DNA of 64,000 nucleotides from Posidoniimonas polymericola (GTDB lineage: Bacteria; Planctomycetota; Planctomycetia; Pirellulales; Lacipirellulaceae). The position numbers and the translations under genes are program-made. The notes under the pieces are model-generated. The model was not told where the DNA came from and did not search any database. It saw only the letters and a program-made list of their open reading frames with translations. Positions within the stretch are counted from its first letter, which is position 1, and every line of letters begins with the position of its first letter. The stretch is taken from contig NZ_SJPO01000004.1 of the NCBI RefSeq assembly GCF_007859935.1, positions 424,000 to 487,999 on the forward strand, read 5' to 3'. Of the stretch, positions 1 to 9,900 are shown in pieces.

Positions 1-2
1 TG

Positions 3-2462
3 GTGGCGGGCCAGCTTACGATGGGTAACCACCTGCAGTCGCTCGGGTACACAACCGGGGTAGTCGGCAAGTGGCATCTCGGCTACCAAGACGGCCTTAA
101 CCGACCGCAGGACATGGGTTTCGACGAGTTCTTTGGGCTGCTGGGCGGGGGGCGTGACTACTGGCCCTGGCCGGGGGCGTCGGAGCGATCGCGCATGCGG
201 CGGGGCGACGTTGATGTCGAACTCTCCTGGGGCTCGGAAGGGGATCCCTCGCTCTACGACCCCACCCGCGGCCGCTACCTGACCGATGCGTTCGGCGAGG
301 AGAGCGCCGACTTCATCAACCGCCACGCGGGATCTCAGGAACCGTTTTTCTTGTACACCGCGATCACTGCTCCGCACACCCCAATCCAGGTCAAGCAGTC
401 GGACCTGGATCACTTCGACGGCCTGATTGACGACCCCGACCAAAAGAAGATCGCCGCGCTCAACTACGCCGCCGATCGCGCGGTCGGCATGATCATGGAC
501 GCGCTGGTCGCCAACGGCGTCGACGACAACACCGTGGTGGTCTTCCTCAACGACAACGGCGCCCCGGCGCTCAACATCGGGCAGTCCAACAGCCCGTTCT
601 TCGGCACCAAGGGGCAGACGTTCGACGGGGGCATCCGCGTTCCCTTCCTCATGAAGACCCCCGGCGTCGCCGGGCAGGTGTACGACCAGCCGATCACCGC
701 CCGCGACCTGCTGCCGACGTTCTACGCGATGGCGGGTGGCGACCCAACCCAGCTCGACGTCGATGGCGTCGACCTGACCCCCTACGTCAACGGAGACGTC
801 GCGACCAACCCCCACGACGTGCTCTTCTGGCGGGGCGACGACGGTCGTTTCGCGGTGCGCAAGGGCGACTGGAAACTCGTGCGGCCGCTCGACCATCCGT
901 TCGCTCGACTCAACAACATGGTCTGGGACCCATCGGAAAGAACCTACTACAACGGGAACAGTAGCAACGGAAAGTACCAGCATATTGTTGACGAGCTAAA
1001 TCATGAGCTGACGCACTGGGAAGCCACGCTCGAGCGCCCCAAATGGAGCAGTCTCGGCGCACTAGTGTACAAAACCGAGGACCACTTTGTGTTCCGCACT
1101 GACCAGTCGGCCGTCGCTTGGAGCACACTAATCGCATGGAGGCTCGAGGAGAGCGGCCTATTCGCAACCCTGAGGCCGGAGGACGCCTACGCAAACGCGA
1201 TCCTGGAGTTCACCACCAGCGACGCCGGTGACTACACCTCTACCAACGACATGCGCCGCTCCACCCTCCGCGAGTTCATGCTCAACGAGGTCCGTTTCAC
1301 CGGCGACTACAATGGCGCCGACAATCATCAGGCGACCATCAACCGCAGCCTGGACATCGGCATGGTCTTTGTGAACAACCTCGCCGGGGAGGGTCCCAAG
1401 CTCCGCATCGACGCGACCGCCGCCGGCGCAGGGAGCTTCGACTTCGAATTCGACCAGATCGCCTACCTCGTCCACGACCTCGAGATCACCGGCGACGGCA
1501 CACAACTGCTCCGCCTCACCGGCGCTACCATGGACTACGACGCCCCCACCCGCATCACCAAGACCGGCTCGAGCACGGTCGCGCTGGAGGGGCTGATTGA
1601 TGTCGCCAGTGGGGTGTCGATCAACGAGGGCGCCTTGATTGTCGACGCCACCGCGGCCGAGCTGCACACCGCCGGCGACATCACGCTCGCGACGGCCGGA
1701 TCGCTCGAACTCCGACAAGGCCGCGTCCGGGCCGGCTCGCTCAACCTGGGCGGCGCGTTCGCGATGACCGGCGGCGAGCTCTCCGCCGACCTCGTCGTGG
1801 GCGACTTGTCTGTCGCCGGCGGCCGCCTGGCCCCGGGCGAGTCGATTGGCTCCAGCCTGATCTCGGGAGACCTGCAGATCGGCCCGGGCGGAGCGGTTGA
1901 GTTCGAACTCTCTGCCGCGGGCGGCCAGGTGGCAAGCGATGTGGTCGTGGTCACCGAGACCGCCGTGCTCGCGGGCGCCGCCGAGGTCATCGCCATCGAC
2001 GGCTACACGGCAGCGGCCGGCCAGGTGTTCCCGTTGCTGGTTGCTCAATCGATTGTTGACTCCGGCCTGGAACTCACACGCAACGACGCCGCCGGCCTGG
2101 ACCTGGTGGTCATCAACGGCGAGTCCGACATGCTCGCGCTGCTCGACCTCGACGCGCTGCCGGGCGACTTCAACGGCGACGGGTCGGTCGACGCCGCCGA
2201 CTACACCGTCTGGCGCGACAACCAGGGCGCGACCGGCGCTCCGGGCATCTCCGGCGACGCCGACAACGGCAGCGGCCACGGCATCCGCGACGGCGTGGTC
2301 GACCAGCACGACTTCAACTTCTGGCGGACGTGGTACGGCATCGATTTCACGGCCGTCAGCAGCGTGCAGCTTGCCCCCGTGCCAGAGCCATCCGCCGGCA
2401 TGCTTCTGCTAGCCTCCCTCGGGATCGTTTGCCGCCGGAGCTCACGCCGGGTAGGATCGTAG
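3..2462 (+). CDS. Sulfatase with dockerin and PEP-CTERM tail (5' partial)
   Basis: The window opens inside this gene. Residues 1-310 match the middle and end of a type I sulfatase: GKWHLGY near residue 22, HTPIQ, NDNGAP, and a GTKGQTFDGGIRVP-type segment. The CxPSR active-site motif that becomes formylglycine must lie upstream and cannot be seen. Residues 320-715 are a beta-rich, repeat-like stretch resembling autotransporter passenger repeats. A dockerin-like module ([19 protein letters not shown]) starts near 721 and a PEP-CTERM signal (VPEPSAG, hydrophobic run, RRSSRR) ends the protein. It likely removes sulfate from an extracellular polysaccharide while held at the cell surface. The GTG at position 3 is not the real start. 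The sulfatase family is secure; the substrate is unknown. Confidence 0.85.
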   Translation: MAGQLTMGNHLQSLGYTTGVVGKWHLGYQDGLNRPQDMGFDEFFGLLGGGRDYWPWPGASERSRMRRGDVDVELSWGSEGDPSLYDPTRGRYLTDAFGEESADFINRHAGSQEPFFLYTAITAPHTPIQVKQSDLDHFDGLIDDPDQKKIAALNYAADRAVGMIMDALVANGVDDNTVVVFLNDNGAPALNIGQSNSPFFGTKGQTFDGGIRVPFLMKTPGVAGQVYDQPITARDLLPTFYAMAGGDPTQLDVDGVDLTPYVNGDVATNPHDVLFWRGDDGRFAVRKGDWKLVRPLDHPFARLNNMVWDPSERTYYNGNSSNGKYQHIVDELNHELTHWEATLERPKWSSLGALVYKTEDHFVFRTDQSAVAWSTLIAWRLEESGLFATLRPEDAYANAILEFTTSDAGDYTSTNDMRRSTLREFMLNEVRFTGDYNGADNHQATINRSLDIGMVFVNNLAGEGPKLRIDATAAGAGSFDFEFDQIAYLVHDLEITGDGTQLLRLTGATMDYDAPTRITKTGSSTVALEGLIDVASGVSINEGALIVDATAAELHTAGDITLATAGSLELRQGRVRAGSLNLGGAFAMTGGELSADLVVGDLSVAGGRLAPGESIGSSLISGDLQIGPGGAVEFELSAAGGQVASDVVVVTETAVLAGAAEVIAIDGYTAAAGQVFPLLVAQSIVDSGLELTRNDAAGLDLVVINGESDMLALLDLDALPGDFNGDGSVDAADYTVWRDNQGATGAPGISGDADNGSGHGIRDGVVDQHDFNFWRTWYGIDFTAVSSVQLAPVPEPSAGMLLLASLGIVCRRSSRRVGS

Positions 2463-2535
2463 TACCCGCAAGCCGACACCGGCGCCTGGCCGCGGGATTC
2501 CTCCAAGAAGCAGCACCTACCCCCAGGGCGAACTC

Positions 2536-3237
2536 ATGCCGCGACCGCAACGCCTAGTTTTCCTGTCCATTGGTCTGTTGTCGATTGGATGGTTCGCCGC
2601 CAGCGCCGAGGCGATTACGCGCGGACAGCGCAATTGGTTTTTCGATGGACTCTCACACGGCTGGGAGTCGCCAACTGGCCCCGCATCCGTTCAGTACGGC
2701 GATGGTGACGGGCACCCACTCGATCACTACATCACGTATACCTCCACTGGCGGCAACGACCTCTCGGGGCGGCTGCTGTTTCGGAACTCCACCGAATGGG
2801 TTGGTGACTATAACCTAGGCGGCAGTCCGCTGTACATCTCGGCGCAGTACATGGGACCGGACCAGGTTGATCTCTACCTGACCATCACCAGCGGTGACAC
2901 AACCTTCGCCGTATCCCAGTTCCTCTTCACTCCTCTCTCATCAGGCTATTGGACGGCGGGTGAAATGTATTTCCCCCTAGGCGAGTTTGACATCGATACG
3001 ATTGTCAAGCTCGCGGGCGATGCATCCCTTGCCGATGTCGTGTCGCAGGTCACCGAGACCCGCCTCATCGCTAGTACATCACTACCGGTCATGAGCGTCG
3101 ACGGACCGGTCGGCGACCTCGTAAGCGGAACGCTAAGGGTCAGCGAGCTCCGGTTCCTACCAATTCCTGAACCCGGCTCCGCCACGCTGCTCTTTTTGGC
3201 GATCGGGGCGAGTGCGGCACGCCGCCCCCGCCGCTAG
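2536..3237 (+). CDS. PEP-CTERM sorting domain protein
   Basis: A 233-residue exported protein with a signal peptide (MPRPQRLVFLSIGLLSIGWF, cleavage probably after ASAEA) and a C-terminal sorting tail (PIPEPGS, hydrophobic run, RRPRR). The middle is hydrophilic and beta-rich with no motif that I recognise. The tail is the known target of exosortase-type systems, so the protein is probably surface-anchored or delivered to extracellular matrix. It follows the sulfatase by 73 bases on the same strand and could be co-transcribed with it. Function unknown. Confidence 0.8.
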   Translation: MPRPQRLVFLSIGLLSIGWFAASAEAITRGQRNWFFDGLSHGWESPTGPASVQYGDGDGHPLDHYITYTSTGGNDLSGRLLFRNSTEWVGDYNLGGSPLYISAQYMGPDQVDLYLTITSGDTTFAVSQFLFTPLSSGYWTAGEMYFPLGEFDIDTIVKLAGDASLADVVSQVTETRLIASTSLPVMSVDGPVGDLVSGTLRVSELRFLPIPEPGSATLLFLAIGASAARRPRR

Positions 3238-3270
3238 GGCGCCCGCGCCCCGGCCGCTATAATCCCCGGC

Positions 3271-5130
3271 ATGCAGCCCAGCGTCCTCAATATCGCCGCG
3301 TACAAGTTCACGCGGATTGAATCCCTCAAAGAGCTCCGACAGGGGCTCCGCAACCTTTGCCAGCGGGCGAAGCTCCGCGGCACGATCCTGATGGCGCCCG
3401 AGGGGATCAACCTGTTTGTCGCCGGCGACGAGCCGAGCGTCGGCCGGCTGCTCGAGCGGCTCGAGTCGCACGACGAGATCGGCCCGCTCGACGTCAAACG
3501 CAGCTTCACTGCGTACCAGCCCTTCAACCGCATGCTGGTAAAGGTCAAGCAGGAAATCATCGCCTTCGGCATCGACGGCGTCGGGCCCGGGTCGGGCGAC
3601 TCCCGCAAGATCTCCCCCGCCGAACTGAAGCAGTGGCTCGACGAGGGCCGCGACTTCACGCTGCTCGACACCCGCAACGACTACGAGGTGAAGCTCGGCG
3701 CCTTTGAGAACGCCGAGGTCCCGCACATCGACCACTTCCGCGACTTCCCGGCCGCCGTCGACCGGTTTCCCGAGGCCTGGCGGGACAAGCCGCTGGTGAT
3801 GTACTGCACCGGCGGCATCCGCTGCGAGAAGGCCGGCCCGCTGATGGCGATGCGCGGCTTCCGCGATGTGCGGCAGCTCGAGGGCGGCATCCTCAAGTAC
3901 TTCGAGCAGGTCGGCCAGGACCACTACCGTGGCGACTGCTTCGTGTTCGACCAGCGCGTCGCCGTGGACGCCGCCCTCCGCGAGACCGGCGCCGCCCAGT
4001 GCTACGCCTGCCAGGCGATCCTCACCGAGGACGAGCAGCAGTCGCCCACCTACGTGAAGGACGTTAGCTGCCCGCACTGCTATTGCCCGCCCGAGGAGGA
4101 GCAGGCCGCCCGGCTCGTCGAGCGTCAGGCCGCGCTCGACGCCGCCGGCGACCCCCTGCCCGGCAGCCTGCCGTACGACAACCTGCGGCCGATCTACGTC
4201 CCCGCCCGCTGCGACGGCATGCCGCTGGTCGACTTCCTCACGTCGGTCGCCCAGGCGGGCTCGCCCGAGTGGTGGTCTGCCGAGGTCAACGCCGGCCGCC
4301 TGCAGTACGCCGGCCGGAGGGTCGACGCCAGCCGCCGGGTCGAGCCGGGCCAGCGCTACGACCACGCCCAGCCGAACCTCGTCGAGCCCGACGTCAACGC
4401 CGGCGTTGAGCTGCTGTACGAGGACGAGGCGATCGTCGTCGTCCGCAAGCCGGCGCCGCTGCCGATGCACCCCTGCGGCCGCTTCAACCGCAACACGCTC
4501 TCGCATCTGCTCAATCAGGTCTACGCCCCGCAGCAGCTCCGCAACGCCCACCGCCTGGACAGCAACACCAGCGGCGTGGTGGTGCTGACCCGCACGCGGC
4601 GGATGGCCCAGCGGCTGCAGCCGCAGTTCAGTCAGGGCCTGGTCGAGAAGCGGTACCGGGCCCGCGTGCACGGCTCGCCCTCGCAGGACACGTTCCGCTG
4701 CACGGCGGCTATCTCCAAGGAGACCGCCGCCGCCGGCATCAAGCTGCTCGACGCCGAAGGCGCCGCGAGCGAGACCGAGTTCCAAGTCGCCCAACGCTTC
4801 GATGACGGAACCACGCTGCTCGACGTGCGGCCGGTCACCGGACGCACCAATCAGATCCGGCTGCACCTGTGGTCGCTCGGCCTGCCGATCGTCGGCGACC
4901 CGACCTATCGCCCTGACGGCCGTGTGACCAAGCAGCAGGCCCTCGACGCCGAGGACCCGCCGATGTGCCTGCAGTCGTGCTCGATCCGCTTCACCCACCC
5001 GGCGACCGAGCAGCCGGTCGAGTTTTCGATCGGCCCGCCGGAGTGGGCCGACGCCAGTTGGCGGCCCGACCCGAAGTCACTGCCGCTGGGGGGTCGGGTT
5101 GGGGCCGCTGTGGCTCGCGATGACTCTTAG
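3271..5130 (+). CDS. TrhO-type rhodanese fused to RluA-family pseudouridine synthase
   Basis: A 619-residue two-enzyme fusion. Residues 1-290 match TrhO/YceA, the rhodanese-fold tRNA uridine 5-hydroxylase: an N-terminal acylphosphatase-like part (MAPEGINLFVAG), the rhodanese loop CTGGIRC with Cys179 and Cys185, and the C-terminal cysteine cluster (CYACQ, CPHCYC). Residues 300-360 resemble an S4-like linker. Residues 380-600 are an RluA-family synthase with the HRLDSNTSG motif (catalytic Asp430) and the GRTNQIRLHLW motif. TrhO makes 5-hydroxyuridine at tRNA position 34; RluA enzymes isomerise uridines in rRNA or tRNA. The fusion suggests both act on one RNA, which is inference. The reading frame is continuous with no sign of a frameshift. 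Confidence 0.88.
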   Translation: MQPSVLNIAAYKFTRIESLKELRQGLRNLCQRAKLRGTILMAPEGINLFVAGDEPSVGRLLERLESHDEIGPLDVKRSFTAYQPFNRMLVKVKQEIIAFGIDGVGPGSGDSRKISPAELKQWLDEGRDFTLLDTRNDYEVKLGAFENAEVPHIDHFRDFPAAVDRFPEAWRDKPLVMYCTGGIRCEKAGPLMAMRGFRDVRQLEGGILKYFEQVGQDHYRGDCFVFDQRVAVDAALRETGAAQCYACQAILTEDEQQSPTYVKDVSCPHCYCPPEEEQAARLVERQAALDAAGDPLPGSLPYDNLRPIYVPARCDGMPLVDFLTSVAQAGSPEWWSAEVNAGRLQYAGRRVDASRRVEPGQRYDHAQPNLVEPDVNAGVELLYEDEAIVVVRKPAPLPMHPCGRFNRNTLSHLLNQVYAPQQLRNAHRLDSNTSGVVVLTRTRRMAQRLQPQFSQGLVEKRYRARVHGSPSQDTFRCTAAISKETAAAGIKLLDAEGAASETEFQVAQRFDDGTTLLDVRPVTGRTNQIRLHLWSLGLPIVGDPTYRPDGRVTKQQALDAEDPPMCLQSCSIRFTHPATEQPVEFSIGPPEWADASWRPDPKSLPLGGRVGAAVARDDS

Positions 5131-5211
5131 GGCTCTTTTGGCGGCTTCCTAACATCGACACCGAACTCGCGGCGGAGCCGCGACGCTTCGTAACCGAATA
5201 CCGACGTAATT

Positions 5212-5529
5212 ATGTTGATTCCTTCTTCCCTCGAACGTACTGAACGTGGGCTCCGCATTGCCTGGTCCGATGGCCAGGTCCGGGAGTACTCGGCCCGCGA
5301 GCTCCGCGACGCGTGCCCCTGCGCGACTTGCCGCGAGAAGCACGCCGCGCCCGAGCCGCCGCCGACTATGCTGCCGGTGCTCTCCGCCGCCGAGGCCCGC
5401 CCGCTGTCGATCGAGGGGATGCGGCCGGTCGGCTCGTACGCGTACGCCATCAAGTTCTCCGACGGCCACGGCAGCGGGCTGTTCCAGTTCGATCTGCTGC
5501 GGGAACTCGGCACGGCGATCGAGTCGTAA
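5212..5529 (+). CDS. DUF971 (GBBH-like N-terminal domain) protein
   Basis: A 105-residue single-domain protein. The pattern WSDGQVREYSARELRDACPC followed by ATCREK, and later YAYAIKFSDGHGSGLFQF, is the DUF971 / gamma-butyrobetaine-hydroxylase-like N-terminal domain. In stand-alone form this domain is found beside Fe-S or molybdenum-cofactor genes in many bacteria and its role is not settled; the cysteines may bind metal. The ATG at 5212 gives the family's usual length. No obvious operon partner: the TrhO-RluA gene ends 81 bases upstream. Confidence 0.82.
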   Translation: MLIPSSLERTERGLRIAWSDGQVREYSARELRDACPCATCREKHAAPEPPPTMLPVLSAAEARPLSIEGMRPVGSYAYAIKFSDGHGSGLFQFDLLRELGTAIES

Positions 5530-5567
5530 TCGCCGACCCCTTTCGTTGGCCAACGGCCAACCTCACC

Positions 5568-5591
5568 GTAGCCTAGGGCATCGCCCTAGGT
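5568..5591 (+). repeat. GTAG-headed hairpin (REP-like), copy 1
   Basis: GTAG (5568-5571), then a perfect 8-bp stem CCTAGGGC / GCCCTAGG around the loop ATC. Same design as the copies near 23461, 41250, 42739 and 45520: fixed GTAG, variable stem, 3-4 base loop. It lies just after the DUF971 stop codon and could also act as a terminator. Confidence 0.7.
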
Positions 5592-5727
5592 AGGCTTCGG
5601 CCGCGGGCTCCTCGGGATGCTGCTCCCCCAACAAGAGCCGTCGGCGTCAGCCGCCGGAGCCGCATCGCATCGCTGCCGCAGGCTCCTTGGGGTGCTGCTC
5701 CCCCGGCTGACACCGGGGTCTTGCTCG
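5592..5727. repeat. Cluster of GTCAGCC-type hairpins
   Basis: GC-rich stretch with several short palindromes built around GTCAGCC, for example CGGCGTCAGCCG near 5640-5655 and CCCCGGCTGACACCGGGG near 5702-5718. The same type occurs at 17578-17630. No coding signal. Together with the neighbouring repeats it fills the gene-free stretch 5530-5831. Confidence 0.5.
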
Positions 5728-5730
5728 GCT

Positions 5731-5775
5731 GACTTTTGTCCCTAATTCCGACATCGATTCCTAGAGACAAAAGTC
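5731..5775. repeat. Inverted repeat GACTTTTGTC / GACAAAAGTC
   Basis: A perfect 10-bp inverted repeat (5731-5740 and 5766-5775) separated by 25 bases. The same word recurs in the order GACTTTTGTCCC (5856-5867) and GGGGACAAAAGG (5883-5893), inside the 3' end of the next gene. It looks like a dispersed palindromic repeat rather than a terminator, because a second pair sits in coding sequence. Confidence 0.55.
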
Positions 5776-5831
5776 GAGCGCCGTTTCAACCATCGCATCG
5801 CGTTTGGGCCTGCTATTCTAGGCCCGGCCGC

Positions 5832-6344
5832 CTAGGCGGCCGCGTCCAAGCGGTCGACTTTTGTCCCATTCTGCTCGCCGGCGGGGACAAAAGGCTCGCC
5901 GGTCGCCGACCGGGCGGCCTTGTGAAAAATCTCGCGCAGCCGCGAGTCGATCCGCGGCGCCGCGAACGGGTCGGTCGCCTCGCGGAGCAGCAGCTCGCGG
6001 GTCTCGCCCAGGGCCGTGTCGAGCGCCGCGTGGATCTCCGCCCGCAGCCGCTCGCGGCGGCGGCGCCGGCTGCTCGACTCCTGCCGCTCAAGCATCCAGG
6101 CCGCCGCCCGCCAGTGCGTGCCCGACGCGCGGCGCATTGCCTCGAGCGGGGTGAGGTCGGCTCCGAGCTGGGCCCGCCGCATCCGCTCGTCAAACCCCGG
6201 GTCTTCGTCCCGCAGACGGCGGATCGTCTTGGTGCTGCAGCCGACATACGCCGCGATCTTCGCCAGCGGCATACCGGCGGTCGTCAACGCACACACCTCC
6301 CGCTGCTTGCCCTCATCGAGGGTCTTTGGTCGTCCGATCGTCAT
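5832..6344 (-). CDS. HTH-domain protein (terminase-small-subunit/Hin-like)
   Basis: 170 residues. The N-terminus MTIGRPKTLDEGKQREVCAL followed by AGMPLAKIAAYVGCSTKTIRRL is a resolvase-type helix-turn-helix; residues 85-140 are basic and helical. It is probably a DNA-binding protein. I chose the ATG at 6344 because AAGGAGA lies at the right distance upstream; the frame stays open further upstream to 6524 but that part has no such signal. The last ~15 codons (GEQNGTKVDRLDAAA) are written in the GACTTTTGTCCC repeat, so the C-terminus was probably remodelled by repeat insertion. Confidence 0.65.
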   Translation of the reverse strand: MTIGRPKTLDEGKQREVCALTTAGMPLAKIAAYVGCSTKTIRRLRDEDPGFDERMRRAQLGADLTPLEAMRRASGTHWRAAAWMLERQESSSRRRRRERLRAEIHAALDTALGETRELLLREATDPFAAPRIDSRLREIFHKAARSATGEPFVPAGEQNGTKVDRLDAAA

Positions 6345-6558
6345 CGCGGTGTCTCCTTGGTTTCGGTCCCCGGTTGTGGGCCCTTGGTTTAGGACGCTCG
6401 CCCCGTCCCCCCGAGCGCGCAGCGCAGCCCGCCGTACAACCTCGTTTCTACGGCGCCGGGTGGCTCTTTTCGACAGCGAAATGGGAAGAACAGTGGGCTC
6501 TTGGAAGAGACTAAGATCGCTCATTAAACCGACCGGTCAATGCGCCGCGCAAACGAGC
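6345..6558. other. Gene-free stretch upstream of repeat element
   Basis: Upstream region of the minus-strand HTH gene. It presumably holds that gene's promoter. No repeat, RNA gene or convincing coding sequence seen. Confidence 0.4.
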
Positions 6559-6779
6559 AAGCTTGAATAGGGGACTGGCTCGCGACCGCCGTGTTGGCTG
6601 CGCCATTGACGCCCGCGCGACTGCGGTCGCGTGCCTGTCCCCTTTTCAAGCGGGGAGCCGGAGGGAGGCTTCGGCCTCCGGTGGTCGCCTCGAAAAAAAA
6701 TAGGGACAGGCACGGCGCGGCCATGCCGGTCGGGGATGCCTGCCGTGCCCCCGCTTCGAGCCAGTCTCCATTCTTTGAC
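6559..6779. repeat. Compound palindromic element, copy 1
   Basis: Four related arms in fixed order: GGGGACTGGCTCG (6570-6582), CGTGCCTGTCCCC (6630-6642), AGGGACAGGCACG (6702-6714) and CGAGCCAGTCTCC (6757-6769). The outer arms are inverted to one another, as are the inner arms, and each half is also an imperfect hairpin. The left end AAGCTTGAAT is shared with copy 3 (45559); copy 2 (41331) carries the matching word at its right end. Looks like a non-autonomous BIME/MITE-type repeat. The remaining gene-free bases to 6995 hold the leader of the next gene. Confidence 0.75.
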
Positions 6780-6995
6780 TCGCGCGCTCCCACTGCAGGG
6801 CCGCTAGTAGTGACCCCTTGCTGGCGGCCTGCTGGGTCGGACCGCGGCGTTCTGCCCACGATCTCGCCACTTACTCATTGATTGCTGCTTGTTAAGTCCG
6901 GTCTTCCGGTGGAGAATGTCGCGGCCGCACTGGGCCCTACCGCACCTAGCTGTGGGCTCTTCCCGCGTTGTCACCTGCTTCTCCGAGGATTGATC

Positions 6996-9900
6996 ATGCC
7001 AAGGCTTTGCCGTGTTGCGCTCTCGTGTGTTTTGCTGGCCGCGTGGGGCTCGATCTCGATCGCCGCCAGCTACGAATGGGACGGCGGAGCCGGGGACAGC
7101 CTCTGGAACTCGGTCATCATCTCCGGCGGGGTCCAGACCAACTGGTCGCCCGAAGACGTGCCGACCGCGACGGACACGCTCCTGCTGACCGCCGCGTCGC
7201 TCGCTGGCCCGGTGACGATCTCGCTCGACGGCGCAGCCCAGCCGTTGACCTCGATCACCGCCAACGGCGTGCAGGGGGTCTACACGTTTGACACCGGCGT
7301 GCTCCAACTCGGCGACGCGACCAACTCGCTGCTCAGCAACAACGCCGGGGGCGGGCTGGTCGTCAACAGCGACATCGCGTTCGACAACAGCTCCGGCAGT
7401 ATCCAGCGTTTCAACGTGAGCACGACCGGCGACCCGATTGTCGTGAACGGCGGCATTTCGACGCTGCAGGCGAGCGGCGTCACGACGCTGATGCTCACCT
7501 CGCGGAACGATGCGCACGCGCAGTCGGTCGTGGTCAGCGGCGTGATCTCCGACGGCGCGGGCCGGATCGGCCTGCGGGCGGGGCTCGACACCGACCTGGC
7601 GAACCACACCGGAGTCGTGCGGGTCACCGGCGCTAACACCTTCACGGGGCCAGTCGCGGTAAACGCGGCGATCCTCGAGTTCGACTCGATCGCCAACGTC
7701 GGTGGCGCGGCCAACGCGCTGGGCCAGGCCTCGCTGGCGGACAGCGTGATCACGCTCGGCAACAACCTGTCGGGCGGCGGCGCCCGGGCCACGCTGCGGT
7801 ACGTCGGCGCGGGCGACACCAGCGACCGGGTCCTGCGGCTCACCGGCGGCGGCAACGCCAGCGGCGTGGTCGAGTCGTCCGGCAGCGGGCCGCTGGTCCT
7901 GACCGGCGGCGTCACGACCGACGGCAGCGGCCAGTTCTTCCGGCTGGGCGGCACGAACACCGACGACAACGAGTTCAACGGCGAGATCGAGGCCCCCTCC
8001 GACGGCAACGTAACGAGCTTCATCAAGGAGGGCGCCGGCAGGTGGATCCTCACGGGCGACAGCCCTGGACTCGACAACGCTTTTCAAATCCTCGCGGGCG
8101 AACTCGTGGTCCGTGGCGCCGTCGGCGGCGTGGGCCCCAACGTGTTCTCGATCGACAACCGCGCGGGGGCGACCCTCACGCTCGACGGCGGATCGATCAC
8201 CGCCGGCGGGATCGTTAACCGCGGGACGCTCGACTTCCGCTCTGGCACGATCACGCTGAACGGCCCCAACAGCGAGGCGGGCGGGACCTTCAGCGTCGGC
8301 ACGGACGGCGCCGGCGTGCTCCGTCTGAACGGCAGCGGCCACACGTTCGACGCGGTCACGCTGGACGGGGTCGACGACCGGATCGAGTTTAACGCGGGGA
8401 CGGTCTCGTTCGATCAGCTCGACAACTCGGTTGGCGCCCCGCTGGTTTCCAGCGCCACCGCGGTCGATGTGCAGATCAACGGCGGGGTGTTCCTCGACCG
8501 CGTGGATGCCGGCACGCGGCAGTTCAACGCGCGGATCGTGGGGTCGGGCGGGTACACCAAGCGGGGGGCGGGCACGATCGAGTTCAACCACGACGCCCAG
8601 CACCTCTACACCGGCGCGACCCGCATTGAAGAGGGGACGCTCAACCTGGCGGGGGTTTCGGGCCTGCCGATCAGCCCAACCTATATCGCCGCCGGCGCGA
8701 CGCTGATTGTCGCCAATAACGTCGGGGGCGACGCCACCGGCGGGGTCACCGGCGAGGGGACCATTGTAACGGGCCTGAACGCCGGCGTCGCGATGGAGCC
8801 CGCTTCGGGGGTGTACGACTTCGCCGGCTCGATCACCGGGGCAGGAAACTTCGTTAAGCGTCAGGCGGGCACGCAGCGGCTGTCGGGCATCAGCACCTAC
8901 ACGGGCGCCACCACCGTAATCAGCGCCGGGGGCCGGCTCGAGGTCGTGAGCGGCGGGGCGATCACATCAACCTCGGCGGTCAACATCGAGGGCCAGTCGC
9001 GGTTGGTGATCAACGGCGGCGATGTCACGACCGTCGGCGTGGTCGACGTCGCGACGAACGGGCGACTCGAGCTGTTCGCCGGCTCGCTCCGGGCGAACGC
9101 TATCGACAGCACCGGCGTCCTCAGCTGGACAGGCGGGCACATCGACCTCGCGACCGGGGTCGTGCTGCAGGCGGGCGGCTTCGCGGTCAACCGGCCGTTC
9201 CAGGACGAGCTCACACTCGACGCAGCCAAGTCGTTCACCACCGACGAGAGCGTGACGCTGTCGACCGGCTCGTTGCTGACCCTGACGGGTGGCTCGCTCG
9301 AGGCGGACGACCTGGCGTTCACCAGCGACGGCGCCTTTGCCTTCGATGCGGGGACGCTCACCCTCCGCAACGACCAGACCCTGAGCGCCGCCCGGCTGCA
9401 GCAGCTCGATGTCGCGACGCCGCTCACCGCGGCCAAGTCGCTGGTCATCGAGGGGGTCGCCACAATCGACACGCCGCTGGCCCTGGCGGGCGGGACGCTC
9501 TCGGCCGGGCAGCTGGTCAACCCGGGGAACCTGATTCTCGGCAGCGGCCTGCTGGAGGTGACCGGCGGAGACTTGACCCTCGCTCCGGGCGAGACCATCG
9601 ACGCCACCAGCGGCGTGGCGATCGATGTCACCGCCGGCGGCATCGTCGTCGACGGCGAGCTGAACGCCATCAACGCCACGATCTCGGCGGCCGGCGGAAT
9701 CACCAACAACGGCGACGTCAACCTGATCAACAGCACGGTCAACGGTGACTTGGTCAGCGGGGCGAGCGGAGCCGCGACCCTGCTGGGGTCGAACGCCATC
9801 GGCGGCGACCTCGGCCTGAACGGCGCCTCGACCTTGCTGCTGGGGATCGACAGCGGGGTCGACTTCGACCTGGTCACGGTCGCCGGCCAAGCGACACTGG

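Noticed and set aside
1158..2309. 383-codon frame on the minus strand
   Set aside because: Shadow of the sulfatase gene's repeat region.
3157..4998. 613-codon frame on the minus strand
   Set aside because: Shadow of the TrhO-RluA fusion; low-complexity composition and no domain.
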